Shown here: in pieces, positions 9,255 through 16,920 of the stretch
Numbering within the stretch: position 1 is the first letter of the stretch
How the letters are laid out: every line of letters begins with the position of its first letter
Source of the DNA: Thermoflexia bacterium
GTDB lineage: Bacteria; Chloroflexota; Anaerolineae; B4-G1
Direction of reading: 5' to 3'
NCBI GenBank assembly: GCA_011192155.1
Contig: DUEK01000010.1
Coordinates: 1 to 47,007 of the forward strand
Length of the DNA: 47,007 bases
Made by a program: the position numbers and the translations under genes
Notes under the pieces: generated by a model
The model's input: the letters and a program-made list of their open reading frames with translations, nothing else
Database searches by the model: none
Told to the model about the DNA's origin: nothing

Positions 9255-11015
9255 ATGGCAGAAGAAACTCAAGCCCCTCAACCGATAGCAGAATTGCTCG
9301 CCACGCTGGAAGAACGCTTCCCCGGCGCGGCCCAGCCCGCCCAGTACGATGGAATCGTCATCGCCCCCGACCAGTTGGTAGAGGTCGCCGCCTTCCTGCG
9401 AGATGATCTGGACTATGATTATCTTTCTTGCGTCACCGGCGTGGACTATCCAGAAGCGACGAATGGCGCCCCGGCCCGCTTTGAGACCGTCTACAACCTG
9501 TTCCGCTCCCAGGGTGGCCCGCTGACGCTCCACGTTCACGCTGACCGGGAGAACCCTGTCGTTCCCTCGCTGGTGAATGTGTGGCCCTCGGCCAACTTTC
9601 AGGAGCGGGAGGCGTGGGACCTAATGGGCATCCGCTTCGAGGGCCACCCCGACTTGCGGCGCATCTTGTTGTGGGAAGGGTTCGACGGCCACCCGCTGCG
9701 CAAGGACTGGCGCGAACCGTATTACGAAGAGGAGCACAAACCGTTCTCCAGCCGCCACCCCAATGCAGACCCGGTGATGGCCGAGGATCGAACCCCGTTG
9801 GGCGACAACACCCGGTTTCCGGCCGGCTGGTCGCCGGAGGGGTGGGTGCCAGGGGACGAGGCGGTGGTGTACGGGCCGTCGGACGAACTCATCGCCACCG
9901 ATGGGCGCGCGATGGACACCGACCGCGTGGTGCTCAACGTCGGGCCGCAGCACCCCAGCACCCACGGCGTCCTGCGGCTGGTAGCCACTCTGGATGGGGA
10001 GACGATCCAGCGCATCGAGCCTACCCTGGGCTATTTGCACCGCAGTCACGAAAAGATCGGCGAGCGCAATACCTGGCTGGGCAACATGCCCTACACAGAC
10101 CGGCTGGATTATATCAGTTCGATGTACAACAACTTTGGCTATGCCGTGGCGGTGGAGAAATTGATGGGCCAAGAGGTGCCGGAGCGGGCAGAGTACATCC
10201 GCGTCATTATGGGGGAACTGACCCGCGTGATGAACCACTTTGTCGCCATTGGCGCCTTTTGCAACGACATCGGCATCTACTTTACCGCCATGCTCTACGG
10301 CCTGGAAGAGCGAGAGCTGATCCTGGATCTGCTCGAGATGGCGTCGGGCGGGCGGATGATGTGCAACTATTTCCGCTTTGGCGGCGTGGCCCGCGACCTG
10401 CCGGCAGGGTTCGTCCCGCTGGCGAAGGAACTGGTCAACGAACGGTTGCCGAACGCCGTGGACGATCTGGAAAGGTTCGTGGCGGATAACGAGGTCTTTC
10501 GCGCCCGCACCGAGGGAGTCGGCGTGTTGCCGCCAAAGAAAGCCGTGGCCTATGGCTGCACCGGCCCGTTGCTGCGAGGCTCCGGTATCCCCTACGACGT
10601 ACGCCGCGCCGAGCCGTACTCTGTCTACGACCAATTCGATTGGGACGTGGTAGTGCGCTACGACGGCGACGTCTTTAGCCGCTTTATGGTGCGCATAGAA
10701 GAGATGCGGCAATCGCTACGCATCCTGCGCCAGGCGCTCGACCGGCTGCCGGAAGGCCCAATCCAGGCCGGCAAGAAAAAGCACACCGTCAAAATCACGG
10801 CGGGCGAGGCCTACGGCCGGGTGGAGGCCCCCAAGGGGGAATACGGCTTCTACCTGGTATCCGACGGCGGAGCGAACCCTTATCGCTATCACATCCGCAC
10901 CCCCAGTTTCGTCAACCTGGGAGCGATGAACGAAATGTGTCGCGGACACTTGATCGCTGACGCGGTGATCATTCTGGGCAGCATAGATATTACACTGGGC
11001 GAGGTGGACCGATAA
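9255..11015 (+). CDS. nuoCD: NADH-quinone oxidoreductase fused subunits C and D
   Basis: A 586-residue fusion. NuoC spans residues about 1-165, with [20 protein letters not shown] (family signature) and LRKDW. A charged linker follows to about 210, then the 49-kDa NuoD part from [16 protein letters not shown] to [12 protein letters not shown] at the very end. The NuoD part lacks the two CxxC pairs that bind nickel-iron in the related hydrogenases, so this is complex I rather than a group 4 hydrogenase. It forms the quinone-binding cavity with NuoB. The stop shares a base with the nuoI start (TAATG). Confidence 0.96.
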   Translation: MAEETQAPQPIAELLATLEERFPGAAQPAQYDGIVIAPDQLVEVAAFLRDDLDYDYLSCVTGVDYPEATNGAPARFETVYNLFRSQGGPLTLHVHADRENPVVPSLVNVWPSANFQEREAWDLMGIRFEGHPDLRRILLWEGFDGHPLRKDWREPYYEEEHKPFSSRHPNADPVMAEDRTPLGDNTRFPAGWSPEGWVPGDEAVVYGPSDELIATDGRAMDTDRVVLNVGPQHPSTHGVLRLVATLDGETIQRIEPTLGYLHRSHEKIGERNTWLGNMPYTDRLDYISSMYNNFGYAVAVEKLMGQEVPERAEYIRVIMGELTRVMNHFVAIGAFCNDIGIYFTAMLYGLEERELILDLLEMASGGRMMCNYFRFGGVARDLPAGFVPLAKELVNERLPNAVDDLERFVADNEVFRARTEGVGVLPPKKAVAYGCTGPLLRGSGIPYDVRRAEPYSVYDQFDWDVVVRYDGDVFSRFMVRIEEMRQSLRILRQALDRLPEGPIQAGKKKHTVKITAGEAYGRVEAPKGEYGFYLVSDGGANPYRYHIRTPSFVNLGAMNEMCRGHLIADAVIILGSIDITLGEVDR

Positions 11016-11590
11016 TGTATGGATTAGGAATAGCCAAATCGTTGAGCGTCACTCTGAGACGCTTTGTGATGAGTTATGTGGAAGATATTCGCTACCTGGG
11101 CAAACGGTACCGGCCCGAGAACATCGCGGCCCGGCAAAGTCCCAAAAGCAAAGGCATCTTTACCGTGCAATATCCCAAGGAGCGATTACCGCTCCCAGAG
11201 AATTTCCGCATGTTCCCTTTCCAGGTGGTAGACCCAGAGACGGGCAATCCACGCTGCACCGCCTGCGGCATTTGCGTGCGAGCCTGCCCTACTCAGTGCA
11301 TCTGGATCAAACGCGCCGCCGACCCCGAAACGGGCAAACCGAAGCGAGAAGCGGCCGAGTTCTATGTTGATGTGAGCATCTGTATGTCGTGCGGCATGTG
11401 CGCCGAGTTCTGCTCGTTCGACGCCATCAAGATGGGGCACGATTACGAACTGGCCGATTTTAAACGCTCGTTCCTATGGGACATGGATCAGCTATCAAAG
11501 CCGCTATCGTACCACGCCGAGATTCATCCCACTGAATACGCCGCCGCTCAGGCAGAACGCGAACGAAAAGCCGCCAAGAAGAAAAAGTGA
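11015..11590 (+). CDS. nuoI: NADH-quinone oxidoreductase subunit I (two 4Fe-4S clusters)
   Basis: A 191-residue ferredoxin-like subunit that carries electrons to NuoB. Two 4Fe-4S motifs are seen, CTACGICVRACP and CMSCGMCAEFCS, and the tail is very basic (KKKK). The start overlaps the nuoCD stop by one base and its own stop overlaps the ricT start. An internal ATG (MSYVEDIRYLGKRY) is another possible start. Missing from this group are nuoA, nuoH and the NADH-input module nuoEFG, which must lie elsewhere or be absent. Confidence 0.93.
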   Translation: MYGLGIAKSLSVTLRRFVMSYVEDIRYLGKRYRPENIAARQSPKSKGIFTVQYPKERLPLPENFRMFPFQVVDPETGNPRCTACGICVRACPTQCIWIKRAADPETGKPKREAAEFYVDVSICMSCGMCAEFCSFDAIKMGHDYELADFKRSFLWDMDQLSKPLSYHAEIHPTEYAAAQAERERKAAKKKK

Positions 11591-12411
11591 TGCGAGGCGC
11601 CGTTTCTGAATCTCAAGTAGTAGGCGTCCGTTTTCAGCCTACGGGCAAGGTTTATCACTTTTACGCCAGTGACCAGGCTCTGCGGACGGGGGATTTTGTC
11701 CTCGTCGAGACTGTACGCGGCCAGCAATTGGGAGAAGCGGTCTGTATGCGGCCCTTGCGCGCGGGCGAGGATATCAAAAAACTCAAGCCGGTGCAGCGGC
11801 GGGCCAACGGCCTCGACCTGGCGCGGCGACAGCAATGGCAGCAAAAAGAGAAGGAAACCCTGATCGTTGCGCGCGAAGCGGCCGAGCAGTTGGGCCTGCC
11901 TATCAAAATCGTCAGCGCCGAATACGCCTTTGACGGCCAGCGTTTGACGTTGCTGTACGTGAGCGAAAATCAGGATTTGAACCTCAAAAGGCTGCGGCAG
12001 CGCTTGCAGCGCGCGGTGGATGTCCACATAGACCTACGGCAGATCGGCCCGCGCGACCATGCTAAACTACTGGGTGGTTATGGCTCTTGCGGTGAACTAC
12101 GCTGCTGTTCTCGCTGCCTCCCCGAGTTCAGCCGCATCTCTATCAAAATGGCCAAGGTGCAGGGGATTTCGCTCAGCCCTTCAGAGATCACGGGGATGTG
12201 CAATCGACTGCGCTGCTGCCTTACCTACGAGTATGAGCAGTACCGCGAGGCGTGCAAAATAATGCCCCGGCGCAGGAGGCGCGTAAAAACCCCTCACGGC
12301 GAGGGGAAAGTGATAGACCTGTTGCCGTTGGAGGGAATAGTCGTCGTGAGCATAGATGACCGGCGGCTGGAAGTGCCGGTTGAACAAGTAGAGCTGATTA
12401 AAAAAAAGTAG
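11590..12411 (+). CDS. ricT: PSP1-domain protein, RicT/YaaT-like
   Basis: A 273-residue protein with the PSP1 C-terminal domain and two cysteine groups, GSCGELRCCSRCLPEF and GMCNRLRCCLTYEYEQY, as in RicT (YaaT), a member of the Fe-S-cluster-containing RicAFT complex that affects RNase Y activity and development in Bacillus. The ATG at 11590 shares its A with the nuoI stop (TGATG), so translation is coupled. No RicA or RicF partner is nearby, so the role in this organism is inferred from the family only. Confidence 0.85.
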   Translation: MRGAVSESQVVGVRFQPTGKVYHFYASDQALRTGDFVLVETVRGQQLGEAVCMRPLRAGEDIKKLKPVQRRANGLDLARRQQWQQKEKETLIVAREAAEQLGLPIKIVSAEYAFDGQRLTLLYVSENQDLNLKRLRQRLQRAVDVHIDLRQIGPRDHAKLLGGYGSCGELRCCSRCLPEFSRISIKMAKVQGISLSPSEITGMCNRLRCCLTYEYEQYREACKIMPRRRRRVKTPHGEGKVIDLLPLEGIVVVSIDDRRLEVPVEQVELIKKK

Positions 12412-12454
12412 GGGCAGCGCCTGCCCAAAATGGTGCATCGGTGTGTACCTGAGA

Positions 12455-12513
12455 AAAAACCAGGTTTTTGTCGCGTTGCTTACGTCGCTTCGCTAAAGAA
12501 AAACCTGGTTTTT
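12455..12513. terminator. Inverted repeat, possible bidirectional terminator
   Basis: AAAAACCAGGTTTTT (12455-12469) and AAAAACCTGGTTTTT (12499-12513) are perfect inverted copies, and each is close to self-complementary. The T-runs suit a factor-independent stop after ricT. The same AAACCAGG/CCTGGTTT pair recurs at 16773-16804, so it may also be a dispersed repeat. Confidence 0.55.
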
Positions 12514-12536
12514 GTGTTTAGCGAAAAGAGGGAAAC

Positions 12537-13718
12537 GTGTCAAATCAGATAGATTTCAAATCCCAGGCAGAATCGCTCCGCGAGCAACTAGTCGCTTGGC
12601 GGCGCGACTTTCACGCGCATCCAGAGATCGGTTTCCAGGAACACCGCTCGGCAGGCATCATCGCCGAGCAGTTGCGCGAACTGGGCTACCAGGTGCAGAC
12701 GGGCGTCGCCCACACTGGCGTGGTCGGGCTGCTGGAGGGGAAGCAGCCCGGGACAGTGGTGATGGCGCGCTTCGATATGGACGCGCTGCCCATCGCCGAG
12801 GAGAACGAGACCGATTACGTATCGCAGAACCCCGGCGTGATGCACGGCTGTGGCCACGACGGTCATATGGCGATCGGACTGGGCGTCGCCGCCCTGATGG
12901 CGCAACGCAGAGACGAGATAGCCGGCACGCTCAAACTCGTCTTTCAGCCGGGCGAGGAGGGGATGAACGGGGCCGAGGTGATGATGCGAGAAGGTGTGCT
13001 GGAAAAACCCCGCCCTGACGTTGTCCTAGTAACCCACGTCTGGAACGACGCGCCAGTGGGCACAATAGACGCTACGCCAGGCGCGGTCATGGCAGCCGCC
13101 GAGAGGTGGCACTGCGCCATCCGGGGAAAAGGCGGGCACGGCGCGCAGCCCCAGCGGACGGTGGACCCTATCGTCGTCGCGGCTCAGGTTGTGGTGGCCT
13201 TACAAACCATCGTCAGCCGCAACGTCGGCCCGCTAGAGACGGCGGTGGTGACGGTAGGCCAGATTCGGGGCGGCGACGCCTTTAACGTCATCCCATCGCA
13301 AGTCCAGATGGAGGGCACCATCCGCACCTACGACCCGCAAGTGCGGGAGACGGTATTGCGAAGGGTGCGCGAGGTGATCGAGGGCGTGGCGGCGGCCTGT
13401 GGCGCGGAGGCCGAATTGAAGATCACTCCCCTGACGCCGGCGGTGGTCAACGATGCCGAGGCCGTCAAAGTGGTGCGGGCAGCGGCCCGGGCGGTGGTCG
13501 GCCCAGAGAATGTCTTTTCTGGCAAGCAGACGATGGGCAGCGAGGACGCGGCTTTTTTCTTACGCGAGGTGCCGGGCTGCTACTTTTTCCTCGGCTCGGC
13601 CAACGCAGAGCGCGGGCTGGATGCGCCTCATCACAACCCGCGCTTTGATTTTGACGAGGGCGCACTGCCGCTGGGATTGGCCGTCATGATGAACGCACTG
13701 GGACACTATTTGCTATAA
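12537..13718 (+). CDS. M20-family metal-dependent amidohydrolase
   Basis: A 393-residue peptidase M20D protein (hippurate hydrolase/N-acyl amino acid amidohydrolase type). WRRDFHAHPEIGFQE at residues 21-35, the metal ligands in VMHGCGHDGHMA and FQPGEEG, and PHHNPRFDFDE near the end are all seen. It removes an acyl group from an amino acid or similar amide in the cytoplasm. The GTG at 12537 follows GAGGG by 5 bases. The exact substrate cannot be told from sequence. Confidence 0.9.
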   Translation: MSNQIDFKSQAESLREQLVAWRRDFHAHPEIGFQEHRSAGIIAEQLRELGYQVQTGVAHTGVVGLLEGKQPGTVVMARFDMDALPIAEENETDYVSQNPGVMHGCGHDGHMAIGLGVAALMAQRRDEIAGTLKLVFQPGEEGMNGAEVMMREGVLEKPRPDVVLVTHVWNDAPVGTIDATPGAVMAAAERWHCAIRGKGGHGAQPQRTVDPIVVAAQVVVALQTIVSRNVGPLETAVVTVGQIRGGDAFNVIPSQVQMEGTIRTYDPQVRETVLRRVREVIEGVAAACGAEAELKITPLTPAVVNDAEAVKVVRAAARAVVGPENVFSGKQTMGSEDAAFFLREVPGCYFFLGSANAERGLDAPHHNPRFDFDEGALPLGLAVMMNALGHYLL

Positions 13719-13727
13719 TGTAGTTAC

Positions 13728-13994
13728 TACTCAGGCTATTCTGATCTGGACACAGAGAGCCACTGAGTAGACACAGAGGTTCGCAGAGAATACAGTAAAA
13801 ATATCTTTTTCTCTGTGCCCCTCCGTGACAAGCTCTGTGCAGCAATTCCCGTTATGGGGGAAAAGTCAGGTCGTAGCCGCGATTTCGCAATCGCGCAGGG
13901 CGCTTTACGCGGAAAAACAGACGCGATTTGGAAATCGCGGCTACAAAACGGGAATTGCTGAGCTCTGTGAAACTCTGTGTAACAGTCCAAGCTG
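13728..13994. repeat. CACAGAG-box element split by element B
   Basis: Sequence with ACACAGAGAGCC, CTCTGTGCCCCTCCGTG and CTCTGTGTAAC boxes, flanked by an 8-bp direct repeat GTAGTTAC (13720-13727, 13995-14002) that looks like a target duplication. Its terminal inverted repeats are poor. Element B (13840-13960) lies inside it. This accounts for most of the gap between the amidohydrolase and ybdK. TGCTATAAT at 13711-13719 is a possible extended -10 promoter at the left. Confidence 0.5.
13840..13960. mobile_element. Element B, copy 1 (MITE-like, 121 bp)
   Basis: It starts CAGCAATTCCCGTT and ends AACGGGAATTGCTG, an exact 14-bp terminal inverted repeat, with inner inverted TAGCCGCGATTT/AAATCGCGGCTA. 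A perfect 9-bp duplication AGCTCTGTG flanks it (13831-13839, 13961-13969). The target lies within another repeat, so this insertion is the younger of the two. Confidence 0.92.
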
Positions 13995-14015
13995 GTAGTT
14001 ACGTAATGTAAAACT

Positions 14016-15113
14016 ATGTCCACCCCCTCACTGACCATCGGCATCGAAGAGGAATACCAAATCGTAGACCCCGCTACGCGGGAGTTGTGCTCCTACGTGC
14101 AACAGTTCCTCGAACAGGGCCGGGCTGTGCTGCCCGATCAGATCCGGCCCGAATTTATGCAATCGCAGGTAGAGGCCGGCACCCGCATCTGCCAGGACAT
14201 CCAGGAAGCGCGCCGCGAGTTGACCCGTATGCGCCACTCGATCCGGGAACTGGCCGAACGAGAGGGACTATGGGTCGCGGCGGCGGGCACGCACCCCTTC
14301 TCGCTCTGGGAACACCAGACGATCTCCCCCTTTGGCCGCTATCCCGAACTAGCCCGCTTCCTGCAAGACGTAGGCCGGCGGCTGTTGATCTTTGGTATGC
14401 ACGTCCACATCGGCATCGAGGACCGAGAGTTGCTGATAGAGGTGATGAACCAATTGCGCTACTTTTTGCCCCATCTGCACGCTCTTTCGACCAGTTCCCC
14501 TTTCTGGCACGGCCGCGATACCGGGTTGAAATCCTATCGCAGCGTCGTTTTCGAGAGCCTGCCCCGCACTGGCATCCCGCCCATCTTTAATTCCTACGCC
14601 GACTACCGCCGCTATATGGACACGCTGCTGGCGACAGGCAGCATTGATGCACCTACCCACATCTGGTGGGACGCGCGTCCCAGCGAAAAATTCCCCACCC
14701 TAGAAATACGCATCCCCGATATGTGTACCCGTGTGGAAGAGACGTTGTGCATTGCGGCCCTGGTGCAAGCCATCGTAGCAAAATTGGTACAACTGCGCCA
14801 GGCCAATCAGAGTTGGCGCTTGTACCCCAAACATTTGCTCGACGAAAATAAATGGCGCGCCGTGCGCTATGGCATCAAAGGAAAATTGATTGATTTTGGC
14901 AAGACGAGAGAAGTATCGTTCCCAACACTGATCGAAGAACTTTTGGCCTGGATAGACGACGTGGTGGACGATCTGGGCAGCCGGGCGGAGATCGAGTACG
15001 CCCACACCATCCTGAGCCAGGGCACCAGCGCCGACCGCCAACTCGCCGTCTACCGCCGGACGGGAGACTTTCGGGCCGTGGTAGACCAGGTAGCGGAGGA
15101 GACACACGTATGA
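14016..15113 (+). CDS. Carboxylate-amine ligase, YbdK/GCS2 family
   Basis: A 365-residue ATP-grasp-like ligase of the glutamate-cysteine ligase 2 family. IGIEEEYQIVDP at the start is the family signature (nucleotide and metal binding), and GMHVHIGIED and PTLEIRIPDMCTRVEE follow in order. Members have weak gamma-glutamylcysteine-forming activity in vitro; the natural amine substrate is unknown. No clear ribosome site precedes the ATG, and the leader includes the repeats at 13728-13994. Its stop overlaps the next start (ATGA). Confidence 0.88.
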   Translation: MSTPSLTIGIEEEYQIVDPATRELCSYVQQFLEQGRAVLPDQIRPEFMQSQVEAGTRICQDIQEARRELTRMRHSIRELAEREGLWVAAAGTHPFSLWEHQTISPFGRYPELARFLQDVGRRLLIFGMHVHIGIEDRELLIEVMNQLRYFLPHLHALSTSSPFWHGRDTGLKSYRSVVFESLPRTGIPPIFNSYADYRRYMDTLLATGSIDAPTHIWWDARPSEKFPTLEIRIPDMCTRVEETLCIAALVQAIVAKLVQLRQANQSWRLYPKHLLDENKWRAVRYGIKGKLIDFGKTREVSFPTLIEELLAWIDDVVDDLGSRAEIEYAHTILSQGTSADRQLAVYRRTGDFRAVVDQVAEETHV

Positions 15114-15739
15114 TAACCATCACCGAGGCACACCGCTATTACGAGGGCGCCGACGCGATACATGACTTTGACCACGTGCTGCGCGTGCTGGCGTTGGCCG
15201 AGCGTATCGGGCGGGCCGAGGGAGCCGATCTCGAAATCATTCGGGCTGCGACGTTGCTGCACGATGTGGGACGAGCAATGGACGAGGCCGCCGGCCGCGA
15301 TCACGCCGCCTTTGGCGCCGAGTATGTGTGGGAGATATTGGCCAATCATCCGGTTGACAAGGTGAAAGCCGTCAGCCACGCCATCGCCTCCCACCGCTTC
15401 CGCACCGACCCCGCCCCGGAGACGCTGGAGGCGCGCGTGCTCTTTGACGCCGACAAGCTGGACGCCATCGGCGCGGTGGGAGTGGCGCGGGCCTTTGCCT
15501 ACGGCGGCGCGCGCGGCCAGCGACTATGGGCGCCCATTGAGAAGGTAGATGTGGCCCGCTGGCTGGAAGAAGGGGACGACCCGGACGCGCACACGCCGGT
15601 ACACGAGTTCGTGGTCAAGCTATCGCGCCTCAAAAACCGGCTCTTCACTCCCACCGGCCGCGCCATCGCTGAGGAACGCCACGCCTACATGGTCGCCTTC
15701 TTTGAGCGATTCGACGCCGAAGCGCGGGGGGAGCGGTAG
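15110..15739 (+). CDS. HD-domain phosphohydrolase
   Basis: A 209-residue HD-superfamily protein: DFDHVLRVLALAERIG (first His), ATLLHDVGRAMDE (HD pair) and LFDADKLDAIGAVG (last Asp). These metal-dependent enzymes hydrolyse nucleotide phosphates; the substrate here is unknown. It overlaps the ybdK stop by four bases and so is translationally coupled to it. Confidence 0.85.
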   Translation: MITITEAHRYYEGADAIHDFDHVLRVLALAERIGRAEGADLEIIRAATLLHDVGRAMDEAAGRDHAAFGAEYVWEILANHPVDKVKAVSHAIASHRFRTDPAPETLEARVLFDADKLDAIGAVGVARAFAYGGARGQRLWAPIEKVDVARWLEEGDDPDAHTPVHEFVVKLSRLKNRLFTPTGRAIAEERHAYMVAFFERFDAEARGER

Positions 15740-15782
15740 GAAGCTATCCGCCGTGACAATAAATCAGACAAGGAACACCCCA

Positions 15783-16394
15783 ATGCGTCTCAAAGAACTC
15801 GGCATGGACTGGAAACCGGTCACCGTCATTGTCGTCTCCACACTGGCGATGTCGGTGGACCACTATCACCGCATCTTTGCCTCCAAAGCCTATGACCGGC
15901 TATTCTTATACCTGGGCGTGCCGCTGCTGGTCATCTTGTTTCTGTTCCGCGAGTCGCCTTCCCGCTACGGATTTCAGTTGGGTGATTGGAAGGCCGGCCT
16001 GGCGCTCACGGCGCTGGGTTGCGGCGGCATGACACTGGTGATGTTGTTCGTGGCCCGCAGCGGAAGCATTCGAGACTTTTACGCACTCCGGGCCAACTCT
16101 ATCGTTCCGTTGATCATTGATAACGGATTGGACCTCTTCGGCTGGGAGTTCCTGTTTCGGGGCTTTCTACTCTTTGCACTTTACCCGGTCTGCGGCCCTT
16201 ACGCCATCCTGTTGCAGGCCGTGCCCTTCACCATCGCCCACTTTGGCAAGCCGGAGCTAGAGACGCTGAGTTGCATCTTTGGCGGCAGTGCGTTCGGCTA
16301 CGTCGCCTGGCGCACCCGCTCGTTCCTCTACCCGTTCCTGATTCACTGGTTCCTGACGACCATCACCGTGCTGATTGCCAGCGGCGCGGCATAA
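15783..16394 (+). CDS. CPBP-family intramembrane metalloprotease
   Basis: A 203-residue membrane protein with about five to six hydrophobic segments. LFGWEFLFRGFLLF resembles the EExxxR box of the CPBP (Abi/CAAX) family, although the first glutamate is a tryptophan here. FTIAHFGKPELETLS and a late histidine (LIHWFLTT) supply the other conserved positions. AAGGA precedes the ATG at 15783 by about 9 bases; a GTG 30 bases upstream is in frame too. The role is unknown; relatives process prenylated or peptide substrates in the membrane. Confidence 0.75.
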   Translation: MRLKELGMDWKPVTVIVVSTLAMSVDHYHRIFASKAYDRLFLYLGVPLLVILFLFRESPSRYGFQLGDWKAGLALTALGCGGMTLVMLFVARSGSIRDFYALRANSIVPLIIDNGLDLFGWEFLFRGFLLFALYPVCGPYAILLQAVPFTIAHFGKPELETLSCIFGGSAFGYVAWRTRSFLYPFLIHWFLTTITVLIASGAA

Positions 16395-16438
16395 CGGGCA
16401 CTCTGCTAATGGCTTTCACAGCCGTCCGGCGAGACCGC

Positions 16439-16558
16439 TTATTGCCCGGAAACTTCCCTGGTCTGTGCGCTGAAGAAAGCAAACAGGCTCTCCGGGTCAG
16501 TAAAGCCTTGGCGTTTGCCGATATAGGCTCTCCAAAGTCCGCCAGACCTGATTCCCAT
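16439..16558 (-). CDS. Possible small gene or gene fragment (39 codons)
   Basis: A leftward frame from an ATG at 16558 to TAA at 16439 encodes MGIRSGGLWRAYIGKRQGFT and ends in AFFSAQTREVSGQ, which has a protein-like composition. The ATG overlaps a TGA ending another leftward frame that reads LRWVKRNEAILPAAFVTSER, so both may be parts of one broken gene with a frameshift. No ribosome site is present and the family is not recognised. This is the only coding trace in the 526-bp gap between the CPBP gene and the cyclase. Confidence 0.35.
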   Translation of the reverse strand: MGIRSGGLWRAYIGKRQGFTDPESLFAFFSAQTREVSGQ

Positions 16559-16772
16559 CAGCGCTCGCTTGTCACAAACGCAGCAGGCAGGATAGCCTCA
16601 TTGCGCTTCACCCATCGCAGATGCCCTCGGTCAAACCTCTGAGGTTGGAGGGAGATCGGAGGTCTGACACATCGCTGTGAGTTCGCCTACGTCTTAAATC
16701 ATCATGGCTATCTTAGCCTATATTTCGCATCCTGACGCAGCCTATTTGTGTCTTTTTCAAAAAGCGGGGAAA

Positions 16773-16804
16773 GAAACCAGGTTTTTCAGAAAAAACCTGG
16801 TTTC
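16773..16804. terminator. Hairpin between convergent CPBP and cyclase genes
   Basis: GAAACCAGGTTTTT (16773-16786) pairs perfectly with AAAAACCTGGTTTC (16791-16804) around a CAGA loop. It lies between two convergent transcripts and could stop either. Further on, CAGAGGTGCGGAAAATAGG (from about 16874) recurs with one change near 32891. Confidence 0.55.
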
Positions 16805-16920
16805 TCACTGACCCAGACGGCGAATCTGCCCAAATTGGGTTTGGAAGAACAAAGTGTCAAGCCCCAAATCAAGCTGTCCAGAGGTGCGGAAAATAGGCTT
16901 AGCAGCAAGCTTACCTTTAC

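Noticed and set aside
9621-10712. Long open frame (363 codons) antisense to nuoCD, and similar long antisense frames over the thiolase (1252-2130) and cysS (5006-5767)
   Set aside because: They mirror real genes in high-GC DNA, have no ribosome sites or recognisable motifs, and the sense genes are unmistakable.
9897-11015. Possibility that the NuoD half is a nickel-iron hydrogenase large subunit
   Set aside because: The N- and C-terminal CxxC pairs that bind the metal centre are absent, and the C-terminus is of complex I type.
16271-16642. Rightward 123-codon frame overlapping the CPBP gene end
   Set aside because: It starts inside a clear gene in another frame and lacks a ribosome site; the leftward fragment at 16439-16558 has the more protein-like text.
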